Shown: in pieces, positions 24,501-39,500 of the stretch | Layout of the letters: each line of letters starts with the position of its first letter | Position numbering within the stretch: the first letter of the stretch is position 1 | DNA from: Dendrophyllia cribrosa | Lineage: Eukaryota > Cnidaria > Anthozoa > Scleractinia > Dendrophylliidae | Direction: 5' to 3' | NCBI GenBank assembly: GCA_024195265.1 | Contig: JAJLRJ010000004.1 | Coordinates: 38,060,811 to 38,124,810, forward strand | DNA length: 64,000 nucleotides | The notes under the pieces: generated by a model | What the model saw: the letters and a program-made list of their open reading frames with translations, nothing else | What the model was told of the DNA's origin: nothing | The model's database searches: none | Translations under genes and position numbers: made by a program

Positions 24501-27500
24501 ACACATCAAGGGACAATAAAGTAAAGGTAAGAAGTCTTTATTGTGTAATATTTTTGATTTTTCTATCGCTTCTCAATTCCGTGACAAATCGTATTTTTAC
24601 CTATATTTCATTACTGTGTAGCGGCTTCGAATCTGCAATTTGATGTGACTCACACACCACGGTTGGGCTGCCTGTGATTACAGTAAAACCTGTATTAAGC
24701 AGACTCCAAAGTAAGTGGACACACCGTATTTTATTGGACACAAGCATCAGTGAGTTTCGATTTTTTCCTTCCCATACTCTCTGTGTACGATCCAGTGTAT
24801 CAAACAGACATCTTGACGATCCTTATTACGGTTTTGGAAGCCGTATCTTGACAGGTGAGAAATTATGGTTTTTGTCTCAGTTTAGCATGTTCGATATGTA
24901 TTGTATGACCTTTTGATGATCTTTGGGATATAAATCTCTTAAAATGCTGTGTAGCCATTTATAGAATTATTGTTTCTCTATGCCTTCGTTATGCTAGTTC
25001 TCTTGGCATATTATGTTAGAGCCTCTTTGGCTAACTTTTTTTGCAAGATAAGTAGTGATCGGCCGCAGCTTTTCTTATGAATATGCTAGAATCAATCAAT
25101 CTCTCAGCCCGTGATTTAGTGTCTAAGTCTGCGGTGTGCAAGACTTGCGAGAAAGTGGATCTTTATCACGGATGTGATTGTCTAAGATCAAAGTCTGAAG
25201 CTGCCGTGTCTCTATTGGAATCATGACCTCTTGCAGTTATGGCTTAGCTCCTTGTTTTATGCTGTTTTTGAGTAGTGTTTCCTGGAGCGTGAAGAACCTC
25301 CGTTGTTTCATCATGGCGTTATTGCATCCCTACATGGCTTGTACAGATATGGTGATCTGTTGTGAAAATCTTACGGATGCTAGTAAATTCTTACGTTTTT
25401 CTTAAGCAAGACTCGAGTTTCGCATTTTAGGTGAACCTCATCAGTTGCTCCCATAAGTAAATGTCTCGCGGAATAATATGAAATAATTCCGTTGTCCATG
25501 AAATGTTTGCCGCTCTCGTACTCTTGGGAAGGATCGAATGTTCCGTTTTCTCATTGGCTCGTTTAATTGAATCAATAGCATTGGTGTAGTTTCCTTATAA
25601 CTCACACTATTCACTATTGGTGGAGGTTTTTTCTGCTTTTAAATAGCCGAGTCAACCCCACTGGCATTTGGACTTTACCGGTAAAGAAATTTCATTTTCC
25701 GATGGGAATTTATGTTGATATCAATTTTGTGATTGACTTTTTCTTTGTGTTCTCGCTAGCTTTGGAGAAATGCTTATAAAACGTGTTCAAATTCAGTCGT
25801 AAATTCAGTCGTAATAAATGATATCTGGTATTATGTAAACAAAACAAGACTTATGTCACGCAAAATTCGTTGAGAGGGAAGGGGTGCGTTGTCGCGAACG
25901 CCTCTGTTTGGCACAAGAAGTCCATGACAATTCTCAAGTAAGAATGATTTAATCACAAAGTCCCTAGATCCTTAGTCACAATGTTCACCGATCCCGGCCG
26001 AAAACGCATTCACTCTGGTCATTCACATGGCCTGTAAAGTAACCTTATCTTAACTTTGCAAATTTAAAAGCCTTACTGATATACGTAATTTCCTACTTGT
26101 CAAACTAAATCACTTGATAAGATCAATGAATGAAAATATTGAAATGAACCGATTTCCGACAGCAGCGTGACCCAGTTAAAAAAAACGTTAAACTTTCTTA
26201 TACAAGCGCATGAGTATAGGCTACCAGTGTAGCCTCTTGTTAACTGACAATTCGCCGAAAAAATAGTAGTTAACTGAATTTCAATATATATTTTCTTGCT
26301 TTAAGTCTGCTATATTCTTTGCTAATTGAGCTACGTTGAGCACTCTAAGGCAACTCTCTTGCGTCAGGATTTCAATGCGATCATAGCTACGTTGAGCACT
26401 CTAAGGTATCTGTCTTGTCCGCTTCAGGATTTGAATGTGATGAGAATAACACACCGACTTATTGATATTCCTCTTCTTTTTATAAGCGGAGAACGTTTTC
26501 CTTGCCACTAAAATAATACATTATCTTTTTGTTTGTCTTGTCAATTAGCTCCCAAAAAGTGCCAATATTTCTCTCAAAAAATCAACACGCTGAAATCGCT
26601 TATAATGCTTGCTTGATAAACTTTTGTTAACTAATTCAGCAAAATTATTACGTCTTTTGCATACTATTGCATAATCAAACCGTAATGACAATGATTCAGT
26701 GTTCCAAAATAGAACAAAAGCCAAACCCATACTCTTGCACAATCAAACGGGAACATTTTTAGTTAGCTGAGTCGGCAAAATCTCCCCTCTCTTGCATACT
26801 ATTGCATAATCATGACACCTCAACATTTAATAACCATTCAAAATTGAAATTTCTCTTTAATAATCAAACCGTAATAGGAATGATTCAGTATTCCAATGAC
26901 TACTGAAAAGGGATATTAACGTTAATTTTGCAGAAAAGCAAATCCATTGTTAGGCTCGATTTCCGCCGCTTTCTCGCGTCCGGTCTCTGAGCCTTCCCGA
27001 GGGGAGGAGCGCGGGCTCGTTTCCCGAACAGCGGCTGGTAATCGAGCCTAATCCATTGTATAATACAATCAAATTAGGCCCCTTCACGAGCGACGCATGA
27101 AAATAGAACGCGTGTTTTATTTCCGATTTGACAGCCTTGTCAGATAAATGTCCTCAAGTTGCTTCTTATTGTCTAAAATTAATTGCCGACTCGCTTAAGC
27201 TACCTGCTTTGGTGGCTTAAATTTAACGAGAGTTTAACTCATTAAGCTGACTCGCTTAACTTTAAGCAAATTGGAAAACCAACTCTTTTGCTCTTCACGG
27301 TTAGTCATCCCGAGTACACAACGTATCGCAGAACATTCCTCACAATTTTTCTTTTCACGAACATTTCCGGTTGTCACTCGCTAGTCATCCCGGGTACACA
27401 ACGTATCGCAGAACATTCCTGACAATTTTTCTTTTCACGACATTTCCACTTGTCACTCGCTAAGCGACTTCAAAAATCACTCCTCGCGGTTAATCTTCCC

Positions 27501-30500
27501 GAGTACACAACGTATCGCAGAACATTCCTGACAATTTTTCTTTTCACGACATTTCCACTTGTCACTCGCTAAGCGACTTCAAAAATCGCTCCTCGCGGTT
27601 AATCTTCCCGAGTAGACAAGGTATCGCAGAACATTCCTGCCAATTTTTAGAATTTTCTATCAATTTTCTATTTAAGTGCTTAAAACCACAAAAACAATAA
27701 ATCCAAGATTAGAAACAATCTGTCAGGCGATGAGGTCATAGCTCTAAAACATTTGTAAAACAACTCTGCTATAAACCCGCGTATAAACCTCAGAAAGCGG
27801 ACAAACATACAAGGTGAAATTTCTTAGCTTCGTCGAGCGCGGAAAATGTCAGCTATAAACCTCAAAAAGCAGACAAAGATACAGGGTGAAATTTCTTAGT
27901 TTCGTCGAGCGCGGAAAATGTCAAAGCGCAACTCACGCAAATCACTGTAAATAAGAACTGTAATACCCTTGTGGTGAGGTCATAGCTCTAAGAACTGTAA
28001 TACCTTTGTGGTAACGTAACGAGACATAACAAGTTCATGACAATTCAATACCCTAGGGAAATAAACAATAGGTCCGGGGGTGCCCCTCAAAAATTTTAGT
28101 GCCGGTATGTGACGCACTTCTTGAAATCCTAACCTGTTTAACCAACCATATCCTCGGTGCCCTAATATAGCTTCTATAAAAAAGAAATAAGTAACCCCCC
28201 CCGGACTAATGTTAACAAAACAAAACAAAGAACCTTTGTTAACAACTTTTGCCCCTTTTTCGTAGTGAATCCAACATCTCGTTTACGCGCAAGCGCATTA
28301 ACGAGATAAAAACTGATTAGCCGCGAATCAATTTCTCGAGTAAGGTTACGTGCTTATTGTTTTGGTATTTAGCTTTTAGGCTGTAAGTTGTAAAAACTCG
28401 AGTAACTCGGCAAATTCGTTTAACTTTAACAATTTAATTCAGCATTGACAAAAGAGTACCTTTCTTTTTAAGAAAACGTCTCTATGAAAAACATAAAGCT
28501 GCAAAACAACTTGAAACGGCTTCCATCGGCAAACTGATTATAAACTAAAGTTCAGAGTTATCGTTTGTGGCAGTGGCTCTAATAAGAACAAACTTGAAGC
28601 TACAGAATTACGCGTAAAGTGTACCTTGTTTCCTCAGCGAAATTTTTGTCCTTGCAGTGGATTCCATGAAAACAATTTTTGCGTATTCGCAAATACGCTC
28701 TTGCTGCAGCTCACGCTGAAATTTTGTCAGGTGTGATTGAAATTCAAACTCATCCATGCACAAAGTTCGGCATGAAGCCACTAAAGCACACAAAAAGCCA
28801 AAAACAACTTGCAGTATTTGATGACGAGATATTTTCAGTGTCCTTTAAGAAGTTTGAGAGTTTCTTCGTTCACCGCTGTAGACCGAAGTGCTGCCAAATT
28901 CCCGTTTGACAAACACGTTTGTTTTGGCGATTTTATCGCGGCAGGTTTCTTTTGCAGGTCACAGGTCACAGGTCACAAATCTAGAGAAACACATTTGGAT
29001 TGATATTGAAATTGCTCTCCTTTGGGGGTTGGCTATGGGTGTTTTGTGACAACCTTCAGGGCGGTTTGATTCGCGAGGTTTCTCGAAGCAGTATGAACAA
29101 TTCCATACATGAGTCAAAATTTCTCAGACTTCATAAGCTACGATGCTTTCTGCGATGATACCAATATGTTCATGAAAATGAATATCACTTTGACAAATCT
29201 AACACTTTTATTTGTACATTAACATCTCAGACGAATGAATCATTCAACTTAATGGAAAGGTTTCTCTTCAACAAAGCTCAATAAATGAAATCTTTACCTC
29301 AAAGTTAAATACTTATCATTAACAAGCATGCTCGTTCATTGTGCAGTCGAGAGAGGTTTTCATTCCAACTGTCAGAGCCAGAAACTGCTTTGTAAGTTGC
29401 TCTTTTAAGAAACATTTTTTGGGGGATTTCAAGGTCAAGCAGCACAGTAAAGGAGAAAAACGCAAAATCGGTTCACTTCCATTGATCTACAGTGGATCTA
29501 CGGATTTATTATGTTCCTTCGGACACAAGAACTTTACATCTTCCGATCCATTACCAACTTGAAAACATCATTGCTATATCGAGGTGACTGGTCGGCTGCC
29601 GAAAAACTCTAGATTGGCAGGTTAGTCTTTTAACGGTTATTTGAAGTCAAAATGTAAGAAATGTTTGTCGAAAAGTGCTTGAGTTTTGTAATTTCATTTG
29701 GCCACGCGTTTATATTCTTGTGTAGCTCCTGTAGTTTTCATGTGGAAAAAATTAGTCGGTACACTTTAATTTCAAAAAAATCGTGAGATAACAAAACATT
29801 TTTTTTTGCCGAAGTCTACGGCTTTATTTGATCTAAAAAGATAAGCTTAAGATTTCTTTTCAGTTTATCATGGCACGTTTTTTTTTTTCGCCTACCAAAA
29901 TTTGTTCTAATGCAAAGAAGTTGAGAACTGACACGATGCGACTTCGAAAAACACCAATTGCCTATAATAGAGAATAAAGGAAATCAGTTATAAACAATTC
30001 TCCAAAACTAGCGAGAAGACAAAGAAAAAGTCAATCACAGATTGATATCAACATAAATTCCCATCGAAAAATGTAATCTGTTTTACCTTTAAGTCCCTCG
30101 CTTGCTTGGAAATTCTTTAAATCTCCGCTTCTAGCTTTGGTTGTGAAATCCGTAATGAAAACAAACATCTCGGATGCTGTGTGGCGTCATACGCGCATGT
30201 TTTGCGACGTAATACGCGCCCGCGTACTAACCCTGTCCAACACGGGCGAACGGCGGCACACGCGCGCCCGCGAAACATTCCGCTAGCCATGACCATGAAA
30301 AATGACGGGCATAGGTTCTATGAGTATGGGGCTGCGCCTTCGGCCCGCAAAGCTCCGCTATTATGCCCAGGCGTACGTTTCTCGAAACTCCCGAAGACTT
30401 TTCGGGCCCGAAAGCAATTTTTTAATTTAGTTTGAAGCGAAAGGCGTTGAAGTAAAGCTAAAGCTGTGAAGTAAACGTAAGATTTTATTGTTTAGCTTTT

Positions 30501-33500
30501 AAAAACAATAAAAACAAAAACCGAATCTTTATTGGTAAACATTCTGCACGTAACACAGCTTTTCGGGTTCGAAAACCTTTCGGGACTTTCGAGAAACGCA
30601 CGGTTTGATGTATATTTATTGAAAGAAAGCACACGAACAATTATATTTTAGCTAGTTAAAACCAATAACATATGTACCTCAAAATGGGGAGATTCTGGAG
30701 TGAAAGGAAATTTATATCTCGCGCCATGATATTCGGACGGATCGTCTTTACATGTGGAGCAAAACTCACTTCCTTCACAACTTAAAAGACATCCATGTAC
30801 TCTGATTCCCTGACTTTCCCATGCCTGAAAAGAAGTTGCTTTCTATTAACATCGGCTGACGAGAAACCTTAATACGCCAATGACATCAAGAAAATATGGA
30901 CATAGAAATATGGTTAAAAGTAGTTGGATGGTAGGTTCGTCCTAGTCATGAGAGTAAATTTATCTAAAATGATTGAAACATAATGGTTTTGCGAATGTTA
31001 AAATTAACAATTAACAATTGGAAATGATTGCCAGCAAAATAATTCAATAACAAATCCAAAATTAAACGTTCAATTAAAAGTTGATAAACAACGATAAATT
31101 ACACGATGAGAGAGAGTCAAGCTGTACACAGTGTTTTTCCCAGGGTTACAATACCTCATAAAGTTGAGTTCTCTCCTTGCATTCGGTTTTCGCTTTTTGT
31201 TTTACCCCGTTTGCGAGAGTTATTTCAATCCCGGATTTGGAGTAAATGTGGAGTTAACAACTCCCAAAAAGCAATCATTTTGAACCTAACATTTTCACTT
31301 CACTTTTGGAGTTAAAATAACCCTTTTAAAATTACAGTGTACCTTACATTATGATTGCCAGTAAAATAATACTCTTGCAAATTGGAAAATGCCATTCAAA
31401 TTAACTTAAAATTGAATTATTGGTTTATTCTATGGGCAAAGTGTTAAGCTAAAAAGTGTACCGTTGAACCAGTAGGGAAGTTTCCTTCATCTAAGACATG
31501 CGCCGTAAATGTTCTGTAGGCAATCTGATTTGCCATTTGTCGGTTTCTCTTAGTTTCTTGAAAAACGTGGTCCATTTTTATTTCATCTGAACAACAGAGA
31601 ATAGTAGTGAAATGTTGCACTATATAAATGTAATAAGGCGGCCATAGATATCTCCTGAGCAGACAAAACGCACAGTTTTACAGGTAATATGGGAACATCA
31701 AATTAAACTGATGTTATTGTGGGTTCTTGCTTACACTATTTTACGCGAATAAATACAAGCTGGACTCTAAATTAACTGCCACTATTTTAGGAGAATAATT
31801 TTATATCGTGCATAAGGTGGGCTTTAAATTGACTGCGAACAACATCACATTATAAAACATACAGTCTCGTTCCCAGTGATCCTCAGTGCGTAATAGAATG
31901 TGACGTCACCCATCCAGGTGGAAAGATTCGAGCCCCAAACCTCCATGAGCTCTCTTTGCTCGATAGGCGCGTTGTTGAGGCTTGGGAACGAGGTTATAAA
32001 AATATATGTGTGCGGGAATAGTAAGCAGCAGACGGGTGGGAAAACCAAATTGGCACAAAAATAAATACGAAATAAATTGGCAAAAATGAGTATTACCTGT
32101 TATTTAGGGCTAACAAAATACTAATGAAACGTTATTTTTACCTGTCAGAGGAAATGAGTCGCCATACTTTGAGAAGTACGTGTTTTGAAGTTTATCCACA
32201 ACAGCATCCAGAGATGTTTCCTGTTTACAGAAATTTACAAAATAAAAAAATAAGCACGCGATTCTCACTTGAAAAAGCTGTTTCAAGTGGGGAAATAGCT
32301 TTGATAAATGTTTTCTAAAGGCTGTCTATAGTTTACTTGGAGTTCTTCTTCGTGTAGCGGACACACAGTAGAAAACATTGTTTTCGTCCACTGATTTGGG
32401 GTCAATGAATTTTGATGAAACATGTTTCTTGTTTTATTTCGTTTTGTTTAATGTCACCTGTGTCCGGTTAATGAAATAGGAGCCGTAAGTAGGGTAGGTC
32501 ATTAAGACAAGCTCCTCTTGGTTATCGCGTATCCTTTGTAAAATGAAATGATTCACTAACCAATTAATTTTAAAAGATTTGCATACCACTCTCCTCCACA
32601 CGATTGGTGGAGAAACCACCTAACCATGACTACGAGTCCTCATTCTCATTCAAAAAGGACACGTCCTATTCTATCTAAATTTCTTGCTTGTTGGACGGTG
32701 AGGCAAGGCTTGGGGCCGGCAGTAGCTAAACTCTCGTTTTCCTCAAAAGGTAGAGCATTGCCATGGCTTTTTGATTGGTAAAGAAGGCCAGGTTCAGTGT
32801 CGACGAAGGATACGGTTCGGTCAAATGTTTTAAGCTTTCGTCGTACGAAACATTATCTGGTTAATTCGAATCGAGGCACTAGTCACAAGTAACTGTGTTA
32901 TGTAGTTTGTAGACGAAGAAAAATAATTTCGAATAATTACTTTAAATTCTCAGAGTTGAGGCTCATACGTGTAAGCGATTGACCAAACAACGAAAATGGC
33001 CAGTAAAAAGCGGTAACTGAAAGTTCCTGTTAGCGGCCAACCTGTCTTTCCAGTAAGTGGTCGCTTACGAGAATGAGAAGCTCTAGTTATACGACCACTG
33101 ATTTTTTTTAAATCTCCTAGTAGTTGGTCGCTTAGGAGAGTTTCAACTTTAGTTGATTTTCTAATTCGTTAAAGGGCACTAGTAAACAAAACCTTTTTTA
33201 ATATAATGTAAAGTTATCTTTTTGTTATAAGAGATATTTTTGGCGTCACGTACTCTCACTGTAATACATGTATCTTCTCCGCTGAGCATGATATGACAGC
33301 TTTAAATCCCCATGGCGTCTTGTATTAATTCATTTCGATTGATTGGTATACAGAAATATATGTATAAAGAGTCCGGCTGCTCTCACCTCTGCAGCTCCAA
33401 CCTCATTACTCTCATTGCAGCGCTTTGTACACCTCAGAAATAGATGTGATATCAGGTTAAGAGGCACTGGTATCGGATGATAAGCGCTGTATGTCTGAAT

Positions 33501-36500
33501 TGTGATGGCTTTCTTGAACGACCATTCTTCCAGGGAGTTATCCTTAAAGAAAGCGGAAGGATACCGTTAATATTTAATCCAAATAAATTATAGTACTGGT
33601 CCCGGTTCTTCAACAGGTAGATAACGCTATCCACTGGATAAATTGCTGTCCTGTGGATGAGCTTTAACAAAATCAGTGGAGTTAACCACTGGATAGAGAT
33701 TGTCCAAAGGACAGCGCTATCCACCTTTTGAACAACTGGGGAATTCTTGTAGCCCCAAAAGCTAATATGATGACAGTACACCGCTATCAAAGGATTCGCT
33801 TATCTTTCCACAATAGTTCTCCCGGCGAGGCGTACAAACTACACTAAGAGAGCGCAAAAAAATGTTAAGGCATTCAAGGTATCTACAATATAATGGAATA
33901 ACTCAACGCTGACCATGCAAATTTGACGTTCTATATAATCTCAAACCATAATCAACAACGGAACCAAAAGAACAAAAAACCTAGTAAACAGTTAAACTGC
34001 CACTCGGAGAATTCCATAAAGTTCCGATGGATAGAATACCCATATAATTAAAGGCGACAAATGCCGTGTTACCTCAACTCGCTGGTATGTGTTAGACAGG
34101 AGGGCTATCATCATGTTAACAAGCAAAATGACTCCCATGACAAGAAAAACTCCAAACAGTAAGCGGGCGAGTGTCACTGAAGCACTGTCCACTGAGTCGA
34201 AAGGATCCAACTCCGCTATTCCCAACAAAGACCAGGTAAGGTGCTCCACCATACTCCACCAACTGGATCAACAGCAATAAAAATAAGTTTATTGCCGTTG
34301 GATTACAATTAAATTTATTTTTTCTAACAAACTAAAAGCCCCGAATAAACGGATCGAAATAAACGCCGAGTCCAGAGGTTGAGTTTTAAAATGAATGCCG
34401 GGAACGATTTTTCATGCGCCTGGAGCGAAATGTTTTGGTCAAGCCACTGTCGCCTGTTGAGCTCAGTTAGTTGAGCACCAGGCTGTAGAGTGGGATGTCT
34501 CGGGTTCGAATCCCGACCAGGGTCTTTTAATAACTGGTAAGATCATGCTGCCTGTGCTCAAACACCTTGTCTCAGTTCAGATAATCGCGTCATTGGGTGG
34601 TGACGTTAAGCCGTTGGCCTTGTCTCCTGCAACTCTTCACGCTAAAAATTGTAGGGGACGTTAAAAAACCCACATCACTGTTGGACACGAGTAAGGGACG
34701 TAGATCCCGGTGTGCGGCTGGCCTCTCCAGTTCTTTCATTTCACTTCATATATCATGGGTTGGGTGGGTAAACAAAAAATACACAGAAAACAACTATTTA
34801 TATTCTGGCTGTGGCTCTTGTGATCGAAGATAAATAGATGTTTTAGATGTGTTACACTTTCTTTAGTTTCCTAGCAGGGTTTTGCCGAATGCCAGACGAT
34901 ACAGCGATTTCAAGTCCTAACCAATTCGACATTAGCAATGTGCCAGCAATGTGCCACCAACGCGGGTAGAGATTAACTTACCAAGCTAATCCACTGGACG
35001 TTTTGCAAGCACTGTAATGATGGAAACAGACAGAACCATATGTCAGAACAATTTTGTATATATATCGCTGGTACCATATTTATCCTTGTCTTTTTAATCC
35101 TACGTCCGTGGAGCTAAATCTGTGGATGACCACTAACATGAAAGCTGCAAGTCGCTTAGCGCTGTGCGATACTCGTGTGCGCCAAGTTGCTATCGTGAAA
35201 AACTTGGAGAATTACGAAGACATTTGAAAAGTGAGGGAAGGCAGCGAGGGGGCGAGAAAGACTCTCACTTGTATGACACTAGCCAACCCTCTTTTGTTTC
35301 CCTAATCTAATATGCTAAAAGAATATTCAGTGCTCGCTCGCTCAAAAAACAAAACTGCATGAAGAACCCTTTGTGGTGTCAAGCATCGGACAGATTATAT
35401 TCTACTCACGATTCTGTGCCATTGTCGCTGGAAATGAATGATCTTTCCGCCATGTACACCTTCGTAATGGCGATAGAAAACGCCAAAATAGTTGCAATAA
35501 ACTGCCAGAAGATCGTAATCACGTCACCGATAATATGAAACAAAGCGATCTGAATGGCGCCGACTCCCTTGACTGTTTCCATCACGTGACCAAAAGCTCG
35601 AAGTGTCAGGAACATGGTATTGAGGCCGTACAGATAACCGGCGATGACGAGCGCTCGATTGCCGGTTACTGATTCAGAGAGGCTCCATGTGACTACTCTT
35701 AGTACAAAGGTCGCTGAGTAGTTGAGAAGAGTGATGAAATCCAAAATGTTCCATCTATCACTAAAATTGAAGAAAATAAAAATAAAACAAGAACTCTACG
35801 AGTAGTAGAATCGGGCTTTAGAGTCCAGTAATTGTTCCTAAGGCACGAGAATTAATACAATTGTTATGAGTTGTTTTACAGTCGTTTAAGCTTAAAGATG
35901 TTTCTCATTTGTACTCCTTTGATGAATGAACCAAATTTGTCTTTCATGTCTTAGCGTGACACAAATTCACATTGTTTGAAATAGGAGAGAAATGGACACG
36001 TTTATGCGCTAAAGGTCAACTTTCATTTTAGAGTTCTTGTTTTCAGTTAGTTGCTATCTGATCTTTTACTGATGACCTTGAAGTTGCTATGTCAAGTGAT
36101 ATGACGTCACTTTGTGGTCATTTTTATCTGTGAATACGCGAAGCAATGTCTTCATTTTGTCTTCAAACTCAGTGATGGAAAATTAAAACCGATCTGTGGA
36201 CTTCAAATGGATTTTTCAAGACTTCGGTAAACGCTGCAGCACGATATATGTTTCTAAATGTGAAGCCATTCGAGAAAGCGCCAACCTTTTAATCAATTCA
36301 TCTAAACTCTTAATTTCAAAAACACTTGAAACAGAAACACTTAGCCGCAGGCTACAAACCACTTGAAACAGACTTTTCTTACGGAGAAATAAAACTGAAT
36401 TTATAAGTCGGGCAGCCTTGGCATACTGCCCGACTAATAATAACGGTATAGACCAGCTCTCACTCTTATAAATACGACCATTCTTTCTTCCCTCTTCTAT

Positions 36501-39500
36501 ACGCAAAACTGAAAAGAGATTTTTTAGACTATGAAAAACTACTCACAAGTTCTGGAGCTAGATTTAAAGGGAGGGTTTCACGGTTCGGCGCATGTGCAAG
36601 CTATGTCGTAACCCATTTAATTTGATTGTTTAGACCAATCGAAAGCGAGTAGATAACTCTGGCGGGAAATTTGCCCATGAAAATGTCGCAGATTGAATGG
36701 ATGATTATACATACCAATGTGCACCATGAAAGCCACCAGAGCGTCGAATAAATCCTTCGGGTCAAAGGTTTTATTCAGTGTTGACTTTACAACAATTTTA
36801 TTTCATTATTAATATAACAATATTTTCAACATTGACAACCCGCAGTTATCATAGCTAATCGAGGCGGGTTGTCAAAAATAAGAACAAAAATTAACATTAG
36901 CTCCTAGTAATATGACTGAAAAGAAAAACTTATTATATATATTATGGTTTACTCAATATCGTAGATTTCAGTTATAGCTACTGCTTCGCTATTTTATTCA
37001 ACAGAGTGGGCGAGTCAACATAACTGTCTTCTTCAGTTTGTCGGCGTAATCCGTTGAAATTTTCTGTGAATTTTGGTCATCCTTCGCTTTGTTTGGACTA
37101 ATTATAGTATGTCATTGTGATTATTGAAGTAAATGTGAATGGCTTTTTAACCGATAAAATTGGTAAGCAAGCGAATAAAGCATTTTAATCTGTGCACATG
37201 CTCCGAACCGTGAAACCATCCCTTTAACAAAACCAAAATATTGAAACTTATATAAAAAGAAACATAGAATGCACAATCACTACAACAAACCGTTGAGAAT
37301 GACCGGATCTGGGTTTCCATGTATAATATATATAATATATATTATATATTATATTCCACTTTTATTTTATTTTATTTGCTTACCTCAGGTATTTGTTGCA
37401 TCTTTCCAGAAAAATGGCTGGTTTAGATGGGCTCTTTGTTTTGTCGTCTTCAGGGTCATCGCAGATTTCGTACTTTGATCCCTTCAAATTCTTAGTTCCG
37501 CTCCTTCCGCTTCTTCTCTCTCCTTCTCGCTGTACTTTAACGTCAAGGAACTGTCGACTTTCCATTAAAATTCGACCCAGGAAAAATACCAAAATAGCCC
37601 ACTCCAGACCGCTGAACGAAATGCTTGATGTCTCAAGACAAAGAACAAAGTGCAAACCAAGCAGGGCCAGGTAGCTAAGCGTGTCTCGAATGAAGACGAA
37701 GTAAGGAGTTGTGAAGTATTCCAGGTAGCTAGCTACGAGCAAAGAAATGAATGTATTGAATGATCATTTTGTTCATTTTCGTTGTCTGTTTTAAAATCAG
37801 CCTGGTTTTGAGCCTAGGTGCGGAAAAAAGATCACGACAAAAAGAATCGCGGTTTGGCAAGCGACAGAGAGGGTACTCACCTGTATGAGGCTGAACTACC
37901 CATGGCTGATCCTCGGCCGATGCAGGCGTGCTATTTGTTTGCTTATTCCAGAAATGGCATGCATTTTGAAAGCCTAAACGAGTAACCATAGTGTAAAATT
38001 TTTTTCAAGTTGATTTCGGCATCAGGGACACTGCGCACGAGCTTCCGCACTAGGTTTTCTTGGATCGTTTGGGTAACCAGTGTTGGTTACGATAAGTCGA
38101 TGGTTTCCAAAGGCAAACCATTAGCCAATCATAGCTTATATTGGTCACCCAAACGATCCCAGAAATCTCAATACCGAAAGCTGTCTCCCCAACGTTTCTG
38201 GAGTGGAAAATGGAGGTAGTCCGAGAGTGCTGAATTTTCGGAGAAATCTTATTTACATTTGATCTCTGCGTGAGCCTCCCTTGCAGATAAATAGTTTCAG
38301 TACAATCGGATAAATAAACAGTTGATGAATACAAAAAACATGTTATAAAAAGTACTTACCAAACAGATAATTTCCTTGAAGGACTTCAAGCTCTGGTAAA
38401 AAATAAGAAACATTTACCGTACATAATTATTTTGATCAAATAACCGATGACTACAACATGGAATAATTTTGGATATCAAAAAATGAAACCTAAGGCACTG
38501 TAGACAATCCATGCCATTCTTATATTTCAACTGATTTGTCAATGGCAACGTGTTCCTTATCTTTAGTTAATTCTTATACACTTATTTAGCTTTAATATAA
38601 AGTTCAATTTCTCGGTGAAGCATTTGTAAGCGTTAACTTTTGTTCCCTACCTTTTACAGGGACAAAAGTGTTTGATTATGAAACTACAGCGTACCGTGCC
38701 AAATTTTGTTCCCGACGCTTTTTGGATTTGTATATTCTCTAAAGTGCATGACTTCGCGTTTGTCATTGTTGATCCTTTCCAAATGCCGGATGCTGATGTG
38801 AGGACCGATGCCTACTGGCACCAGTTTTATTCCCATCATCTTGATTTTCATTATTTCCCTCTTGACAAGCTCTTTGCCCCGCCTTAAATGAGTTTTGTGG
38901 TCTGTAAATAGCACCAGAACCTGTAAGAATAAGACGAAACGGTAAATCATTAACGCCAGGGTAAACTTCCAATCTGAAACGTTCGGCCAGTCAAGGGCAC
39001 GATTTCAATGTCTGACGTTAATTATCAGATAATCCCAACGTTGCAGCGTTGATGATTGTGCATGAGTGGGCCCAGAGCATCAATACTGCTGATAGTATAT
39101 GATACATGATGAGAAGCTGCTTATATCAGAACTATATGCATGCAAATAATTTAACTTCAGCGGATTTGGATTTAGAAACTGAGATGCGATCAGGTAAATA
39201 AGAAATAATCGTTGACCAATATGCCTCGTTCTCACGCCGTTTTGGCTGAAACCACTTGATTGCGGACTAAGCTCTGTATGCATTACAATTAGCTTATTCA
39301 CTCGTTTCTTTTCCAAATACCGTAAAATTCCGATAATAAGCCCTGGGCTTATATATGTTCTATATATGGGAGGGAGTTTTACCCTTCAAAAATGGTTAGG
39401 CTTATATTTGGAAGGGATTTTGCGTCTGAAATTTGCAAGGCTCAAAGGGTATACTGTGCCAAGTCATCAAATGAAACTAAAGCCTTTAGACCATAACGAG

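Noticed and set aside
30181..30435. 84-codon plus-strand ORF
   Set aside because: GC-rich repeat DNA leading into the MITE at 30371-30602; no motif.
33452..33790. 112-codon minus-strand ORF
   Set aside because: Its 3' part overlaps gene B exon 13 in a different frame, and the rest is a degenerate hairpin repeat.
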